Part shown: positions 32,017 through 35,293 of the stretch, piece by piece | Layout of the letters: every line of letters begins with the position of its first letter | How positions within the stretch are numbered: the first letter of the stretch is position 1 | Origin: Alteromonadaceae bacterium | Lineage (GTDB): Bacteria; Pseudomonadota; Gammaproteobacteria; Enterobacterales; Alteromonadaceae | Reading direction: 5' to 3' | Assembly (NCBI GenBank): GCA_002691625.1 | Contig: NZIK01000072.1 | Location: 1 to 35,293, forward strand | Length of the DNA: 35,293 bases | The notes under the pieces: model-generated | What the model was told of the DNA's origin: nothing | What the model saw: only the letters and a program-made list of their open reading frames with translations | The model's database searches: none | Program-made: the position numbers and the translations under genes

Positions 32017-34053
32017 TTAGAAGCGGTAACTGATGCCAGCGCGCAGGGTGCGCGGCTCAATCGGATGGTAGTGGAGGTCTTCAACACCTGCTGCAGGTTC
32101 TCCAGGCAGACGGCTGGCATACCAGTAATCGATATCATGGTCGTTGCTGTCCAGCAGGTTAAGTACCGACAGGCTGCCCTGCCACTGGTCGACTTCATAT
32201 ACCAGGCTGGTATTTACTACAGTAAAGGTGTCGGACTGGCGTTCTTTAAAGCTATCCAGCGTACGTTTGCCAAAATACCGGACCCGCAAATCGCTGCGCC
32301 AGTTATCATCAATTTGCCAGTTCAGGCCCACGCTGGCGACAACCGGTAAAGAGCCTTCTATATAGTTTCCTTCGCCGGGTTCATCTTCGCGGTATTGCGA
32401 ATCGGTCCAGGCAAACTCCACGTCAGTGGTCAGGTTAGACGTAAACCAGTAATAGGCGGAGAATTCCACCCCCCAGCGGCGGGATGCACGGCTGGCTTCG
32501 GTGTTACCGGCATCGCCAACGAAGACCAGTTCAGAGTCGTTCTCCAGATACCATAACGAAAGTGAGGCATTGTAGTAGCGATAGCGCGCTACTCTTAAGC
32601 CAACTTCTGCCCCTTCGCCTCTCACCAGCAGATCAACCGGTTCAGCCAACTCGCCGGAGGCCGGGTCAACACTGATCACTGCACCGCGTGCATCATTGGA
32701 ATGAAAAGATTGCCCCACATTGACATAGGCCTGCCAGGCGTCATTTAAAATATAACTCAGTCCGCCTTTCAGGCTAGTGATGTTATCGCTGTCATCACCG
32801 CTGTTTGCGCTTAAATTACTGTTAACGTCTACGGTCAGGTAATCATGGCGGATATCCACATGGCCAATTAAGTTGTCGGTGATATCCACATCGACCTGCA
32901 GAAACGCGGCAAGCGAATACTCATCCACGCTGTCGCGCCGAACCGGTGACTGTCGTACCCGCTCGGTGGTGCGATAAAGCCCCACTTCTTTGATATCGTC
33001 ATAACGCCATTCCAGGCCACCGGTAAGGTGTACGTGAGAATCACCAACGGTTGTGGAGTGGAAACGGGTAAGTGTACCGCCATAGATCGCGCGGTCGTCG
33101 ACCTGCTCAAACTGATCGCCCGCGTAAGGGTTATCCAGAAAATAGGTGAAGTTAGAGAACAGGTTCAGCTCGCTTGAGATCGCATAGGCGTTGACCATCC
33201 AGTCGGCCGATTGCCAGTTAACTGATAAGCTGTAGCGGTTGGACTGGCCGCCGAGCGTTGGATCCAAAGAGCCCAGTTCATCTATCAGGCCGCTTTGCAC
33301 TGCGCGCAGTGGGATCTGGTCGGCAGAATTCCAACTGTTGTCGTAACCTAAGAAAGTAACGTGCAGGATGCTGTCGTCAGTCGCCTGTCGAAAACGGGCG
33401 AAGGCACTGGTTTTCGCGATGTCTTCGTCGATGTCGGTCCAGGGGCCATCGTATTGCTGCCATTCTCCACCCACGGCAAGATTACTTTCGCCCACTGCTA
33501 AGTTAGTGGCGGCAACCGTGCGCAGGAAACCATTTTCGCCAATCTCAAGCTTGCCGAAGGGTTGATCAAAGGAAGACATCAGTGAAAAGTTGGCCGAACC
33601 CGCCACGGAAAAATCGCCTTGAGTAGCACGGTATGGCCCCTTCTGGTAGTCGATGCGCTGAATAAACTCCGGCGTGATAAAGTTAAGGTCGGTGTAGCCC
33701 TGACCATGACCGTGGGTGCGCATATTCACCGGCATGCCATCCAGTGAAATACTAAAATCCGTGCCGTGGTCGAGGTTAAATCCGCGCAAAAAATACTGAT
33801 TGGCTTTACCTGAGCCGCTGTGTTGGGTAACCACCGTGCCTGGCACAAACTCCAGTATTTCACCAGGGCGCAGCAACGGGCGCTGAGCAATATCGCCGGC
33901 ACCGATTACGCCTTCTGAGGCAGAAATCGACTCGCCTATCAGGTCGCTTTGTTTACCAAATACCACCACGCGCTCGATATGCGGGCCATCTGCGATTGCT
34001 GTGGCAGAGGCCAACAGCGAGGTAGAAAAAATCAGATATTTCAAAACTTCCAC
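32017..34053 (-). CDS. TonB-dependent receptor with a His-bearing plug, substrate unknown
   Basis: Outer-membrane receptor of 678 residues. A signal peptide (about 1-22, ATAIADG) is followed by the plug: RPLLRPGEILEFVPGTVVTQ, YFLRGFNLDHGTDFSISLDG, MRTHGHGQGYTDLNF and IDYQKGPYRATQGDFSVAGS. The barrel ends in RAGISYRF. The HGHGQGYTDLNF motif marks a subfamily whose ligand I cannot name; a metal or metal complex is possible from the histidines. The start is uncertain: GTG at 34053 or TTG at 34044, both giving a signal peptide; a longer in-frame start at 34167 is less likely. It lies upstream of sdpRI in the same direction. Confidence 0.85.
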   Translation of the reverse strand: MEVLKYLIFSTSLLASATAIADGPHIERVVVFGKQSDLIGESISASEGVIGAGDIAQRPLLRPGEILEFVPGTVVTQHSGSGKANQYFLRGFNLDHGTDFSISLDGMPVNMRTHGHGQGYTDLNFITPEFIQRIDYQKGPYRATQGDFSVAGSANFSLMSSFDQPFGKLEIGENGFLRTVAATNLAVGESNLAVGGEWQQYDGPWTDIDEDIAKTSAFARFRQATDDSILHVTFLGYDNSWNSADQIPLRAVQSGLIDELGSLDPTLGGQSNRYSLSVNWQSADWMVNAYAISSELNLFSNFTYFLDNPYAGDQFEQVDDRAIYGGTLTRFHSTTVGDSHVHLTGGLEWRYDDIKEVGLYRTTERVRQSPVRRDSVDEYSLAAFLQVDVDITDNLIGHVDIRHDYLTVDVNSNLSANSGDDSDNITSLKGGLSYILNDAWQAYVNVGQSFHSNDARGAVISVDPASGELAEPVDLLVRGEGAEVGLRVARYRYYNASLSLWYLENDSELVFVGDAGNTEASRASRRWGVEFSAYYWFTSNLTTDVEFAWTDSQYREDEPGEGNYIEGSLPVVASVGLNWQIDDNWRSDLRVRYFGKRTLDSFKERQSDTFTVVNTSLVYEVDQWQGSLSVLNLLDSNDHDIDYWYASRLPGEPAAGVEDLHYHPIEPRTLRAGISYRF

Positions 34054-34204
34054 TCTTAAAAAAAGGAACTTACTGATCTTAACGTTTTGGATTGCGGATT
34101 GGATGCAGGATCCGATAAGCGACCGGGCAAAACGACCAAAGTGCCGGGCCACCGGGCGCCAGGTCATAATTTCACCTTTGCCGGTTTCCAGGTCACTACT
34201 GGCC

Positions 34205-34243
34205 TGACAAAATTGTAAGTCCGGGGGTTGACAATATTGTTAG
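34205..34243. promoter_or_regulatory. Two 15-bp direct repeats between divergent genes
   Basis: TGACAAAATTGTAAG (34205-34219) and TGACAATATTGTTAG (34229-34243) agree at 13 of 15 bases and start 24 bases apart. Each has a palindromic core, perfect in the second (ACAATATTGT). They lie between the divergent receptor and ketopantoate reductase genes, about 150-190 bases before the receptor start and 60-100 before panE. They look like paired sites for a dimeric regulator; which one is unknown. Confidence 0.6.
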
Positions 34244-34305
34244 TTGAACATCATAAAAACTCTTATTAATGTGTTGCTTATAACATTTTGTTAATAAGTT
34301 AACCG

Positions 34306-35268
34306 ATGAATGTACTGGTAATTGGGTGTGGGGCGATTGGTAGCTTTTATGCTGAACGTCTGGCGAATGCCGATGCTACTGTCTCTGTAACAGCTCGCGG
34401 TGCCCATCTTGAGGCACTGAAACGCAATGGCCTGACCGTGATCCATGATGGCGAAACCCGCCATCAAGCTGTTACCGCTTATGCTCATTCTGAATTACAG
34501 ACTGCCTGTCAGGCGGATGATTTTGATGTCATCGTGATTGCGCTGAAAGCCACGCAAACCAAAGCGCTGCTCAACGAACTGGGAAGCTGGTTAGCCGGAG
34601 GCAAATCGCCAGTGCTGTCGCTGCAAAACGGCGTAGATAACGAGCCTTTGCTGGCTTCTGTGGTTGGGCAGGCGCGTGTATGGGGTGGCTTGTCGGTGCG
34701 CAGCGGTGGTGAGATATCGCAACCCGGTGTGGCCACAACGACCGGCATTTATAAAATTATTATGGGCCCCTGGCCAGCGTCGCACACGATGCCTGAAAAT
34801 CTCTCGATACTGGCTAGCTTGTGGCAAAGCCAACATGTTCCCCTAGAGGTAAGCCATGATATTCGCAAAGAGCTGTGGAAAAAACTGATTGTGAATTGCG
34901 GAGTGAACCCTTTGTCGGCGGTCACGCGGAAAAAAACCTATGAGCTAACCCATCAGCCGGAGCTGGCCCAAAAGGTTTATGGCGCCATGCAGGAGACCGG
35001 CCGTGCAGCCGCTTACGATGGGGTAGAAATTACCCCGGCAGAAGTGGATGACATGTTCAGCCTTATTAAGTCGTTCAACTCCATCAAAACCTCCATGTTA
35101 ATTGATCTTGAGAAAGGCAGGGAGTTGGAGCTCGACGCTATTTTAGGCAGTGTGATTGCCCGTTGCCGCTTGCTGGGTAAACCAGCACAAATTACCGAGT
35201 CTCTATGGACAGAGCTGACTTCAAAACCCTTGCCAGACAGCCTGGATGGCTTGTTTAACCGGGAATAA
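34306..35268 (+). CDS. panE: 2-dehydropantoate 2-reductase (ketopantoate reductase family)
   Basis: Cytoplasmic NADPH-dependent reductase of 320 residues that makes pantoate for pantothenate and coenzyme A; the family also includes close relatives with other substrates. Visible features: nucleotide-binding GCGAIGSFYA (8-17), ALKATQTKALL, LQNGVDNE, catalytic-lysine region RKELWKKLIVNCGVNPLSA and the C-terminal SMLIDLEKGRELELDAI, which carries the substrate-binding serine and glutamate. The ribosome site is weak. Divergent from the TonB receptor, it shares the repeat-bearing gap. A downstream gene probably follows at once, since the window ends on a good ribosome site. Confidence 0.9.
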   Translation: MNVLVIGCGAIGSFYAERLANADATVSVTARGAHLEALKRNGLTVIHDGETRHQAVTAYAHSELQTACQADDFDVIVIALKATQTKALLNELGSWLAGGKSPVLSLQNGVDNEPLLASVVGQARVWGGLSVRSGGEISQPGVATTTGIYKIIMGPWPASHTMPENLSILASLWQSQHVPLEVSHDIRKELWKKLIVNCGVNPLSAVTRKKTYELTHQPELAQKVYGAMQETGRAAAYDGVEITPAEVDDMFSLIKSFNSIKTSMLIDLEKGRELELDAILGSVIARCRLLGKPAQITESLWTELTSKPLPDSLDGLFNRE

Positions 35269-35286
35269 AAACACCGTTTGTCGAAG

Positions 35287-35293
35287 TAAGGAG
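35287..35293 (+). promoter_or_regulatory. Ribosome site of a gene beyond the right edge
   Basis: The last bases are TAAGGAG, a strong Shine-Dalgarno match 18 bases after the panE stop. A gene on the plus strand likely starts within about 10 bases outside the window, in operon with panE. Confidence 0.4.

Overview
The window looks like a chromosomal stretch of a marine gammaproteobacterium, most likely of the Alteromonadaceae. This is inferred from gene style (large TonB-dependent receptors, exported tricorn-like and S10 peptidases, Lrp/AsnC and HME-RND genes), not from any rRNA marker. No tRNA, rRNA, CRISPR array, complete insertion sequence or phage gene was found.

Layout. (1) Positions 1-4750 form a visibly AT-richer block: the start of an unrecognised gene running off the left edge, about 0.8 kb without a gene, then a narrow-spectrum mercury operon merR-merT-merP-merC-merA, all on the minus strand, with a typical MerR operator between merR and merT. 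(2) 4799-8206 is a peptide-type ABC transporter operon: two permeases and a fused double-ATPase gene broken by one extra base near 7186. No substrate-binding protein gene is present, and the mer block lies where one would be expected. (3) 8247-15086 holds a small membrane protein, an exported tricorn-like S41 protease, a divergent DmeF-type cation exporter with its RcnR/DmeR-type repressor and a clear operator, and an exported S10 carboxypeptidase. (4) 15160-20355 has an aldehyde dehydrogenase and FAD amine oxidase operon (minus) divergent from an M20 amidohydrolase and a double-GNAT acetyltransferase (plus). (5) 20371-26338 is a metal-efflux operon: a small His/Cys-rich protein followed by CzcC-, CzcB- and CzcA-like components. 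(6) 26506-28343 has a cupin and an lrp-ghrA operon. (7) 28485-34053 has two TonB-dependent receptors flanking an orphan sdpR-sdpI pair. (8) 34306-35268 is a ketopantoate reductase.

Three themes run through the window. The first is metal defence: Hg(II) uptake and reduction, Co/Ni/Zn-type export by DmeF, and periplasm-spanning RND efflux. The second is use of peptides and amines: two exported peptidases, a (broken) peptide importer, an M20 deacylase, a PuuB-like oxidase with an aldehyde dehydrogenase, and an Lrp regulator. The third is outer-membrane uptake of siderophore or metal ligands. The best candidate for something undescribed is an acyl-protected amine degradation route (GNAT, FAD oxidase, aldehyde dehydrogenase, M20 hydrolase). 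The DNA structures most worth following up are the dyads around sdpR, the paired 15-bp repeats at 34205-34243 and the two-tier hairpin before czcC.
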